A stretch of 64,000 nt of DNA, taken from positions 42,164 to 106,163 of the forward strand of contig CAZWLA010000001.1 in NCBI GenBank assembly GCA_964633845.1. Reading direction: 5' to 3'. Source of the DNA: JADHTT01 sp964633845. Lineage in GTDB: Bacteria; Campylobacterota; Campylobacteria; Campylobacterales; Arcobacteraceae. The notes under the pieces were generated by a model that did not search any database, was not told the origin of the DNA, and was given only the letters and a program-made list of their open reading frames with translations. Position numbers and translations under genes: made by a program. Below are positions 63,841 to 64,000 of this stretch, one piece after another (position 1 is the first letter of the stretch; every line of letters starts with the position of its first letter).

Positions 63841-64000
63841 CATCATCCCCTTTTTGTTTTGTATTGTAAAATTGTGTATTTGTGTATGTATATTTTGATT
63901 GTGAATAACTAGAATTATTCATTGGCTTTGCTTTAGGTTTAAATTTAAATATCTTTGTAAATACCATTGTAAATAAACTAAACTGCAATAAAATACCAAG
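63791..64000 (-). CDS. Partial small membrane protein running off the window edge
   Basis: This reading frame is open to the window edge, so its start is not visible. It begins in a hydrophobic segment (LLQFSLFTMVFTKIF), continues with a basic, polar stretch rich in Lys, Ser, Asn and Tyr, and ends with an acidic GDDDVIDVEIIDD tail. It overlaps the start of the thiol-protein gene by 50 bases in another frame. The composition looks like a real cytoplasmic tail, but function is unknown. Confidence 0.4.
   Translation of the reverse strand, partial: LGILLQFSLFTMVFTKIFKFKPKAKPMNNSSYSQSKYTYTNTQFYNTKQKGDDDVIDVEIIDDNKSIKH

Overview
This window is an AT-rich, gene-dense chromosomal segment from a member of the Campylobacterota (formerly Epsilonproteobacteria), most like the sulfur-oxidising, nitrate-reducing lineages (Sulfurovum/Sulfurimonas/Arcobacter type). 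Evidence: a Campylobacterota-type nap locus with NapL and NapGH but no NapC, a soxXYZAB cluster without soxCD, NifS/NifU-type Fe-S assembly, an aminofutalosine synthase (futalosine menaquinone route), and many TTG/GTG starts. The genus cannot be fixed from the sequence alone. Two 100-N blocks show a draft scaffold: one is an unmerged contig overlap inside hisD, the other removes the 3' part of hemC.

Layout. 1-10.4 kb (minus strand): recN-nadK-comM, def, clpP, tig, argH, then nifU-nifS; a 123-nt structured inverted repeat sits at the nifU 3' end. 10.5-19.6 kb (plus): a respiratory nitrate module. A Crp/Fnr-family regulator and a two-helix PilJ/NIT-type sensor with no output domain precede napA-napB; a terminator and a second promoter separate napG-napH-napF-napL-napD. 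A near-consensus FNR box is centred at about -41.5 of the predicted napA start. 19.6-37.3 kb: housekeeping genes (deoxycytidylate deaminase, mrp, rpsL-rpsG-fusA, plsY-folB, mqnE, tRNA-Cys, ilvA, atpB, thiE-like, dnaE, surE, mltA, psd).

37.4-51 kb: a sulfur-oxidation region. A periplasmic Cache sensor, an OmpR-type regulator and a histidine kinase lead into soxXYZAB and an outer-membrane porin. Next comes a run of eight exported proteins: two thioredoxin-like proteins, two DsrE-like proteins, a duplicated DUF302 protein, a rhodanese, a small lipoprotein and DsbD. The soxX promoter and the promoter of the DUF302 gene share an 11-bp-phased direct repeat (TTTCACA), which suggests co-regulation of the sox operon and the exported sulfur-handling genes. 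This is the best candidate for an under-described system here.

51-64 kb: hrcA-grpE-dnaK behind a sigma70 promoter with a half-degenerate CIRCE, then hisD (split by the artefactual gap), aroK, rplS, trmD, an AddB-like nuclease/helicase, hemH, an orphan ABC ATPase, a small cytochrome c, hemC (truncated by a gap), a DsbC/DsbG-like thiol protein and a partial small membrane protein at the edge. No rRNA, CRISPR array, insertion sequence or prophage was seen. No gene-free stretch exceeds 300 bases; the two longest (12153-12445 and 21790-22082) are promoter/leader regions.
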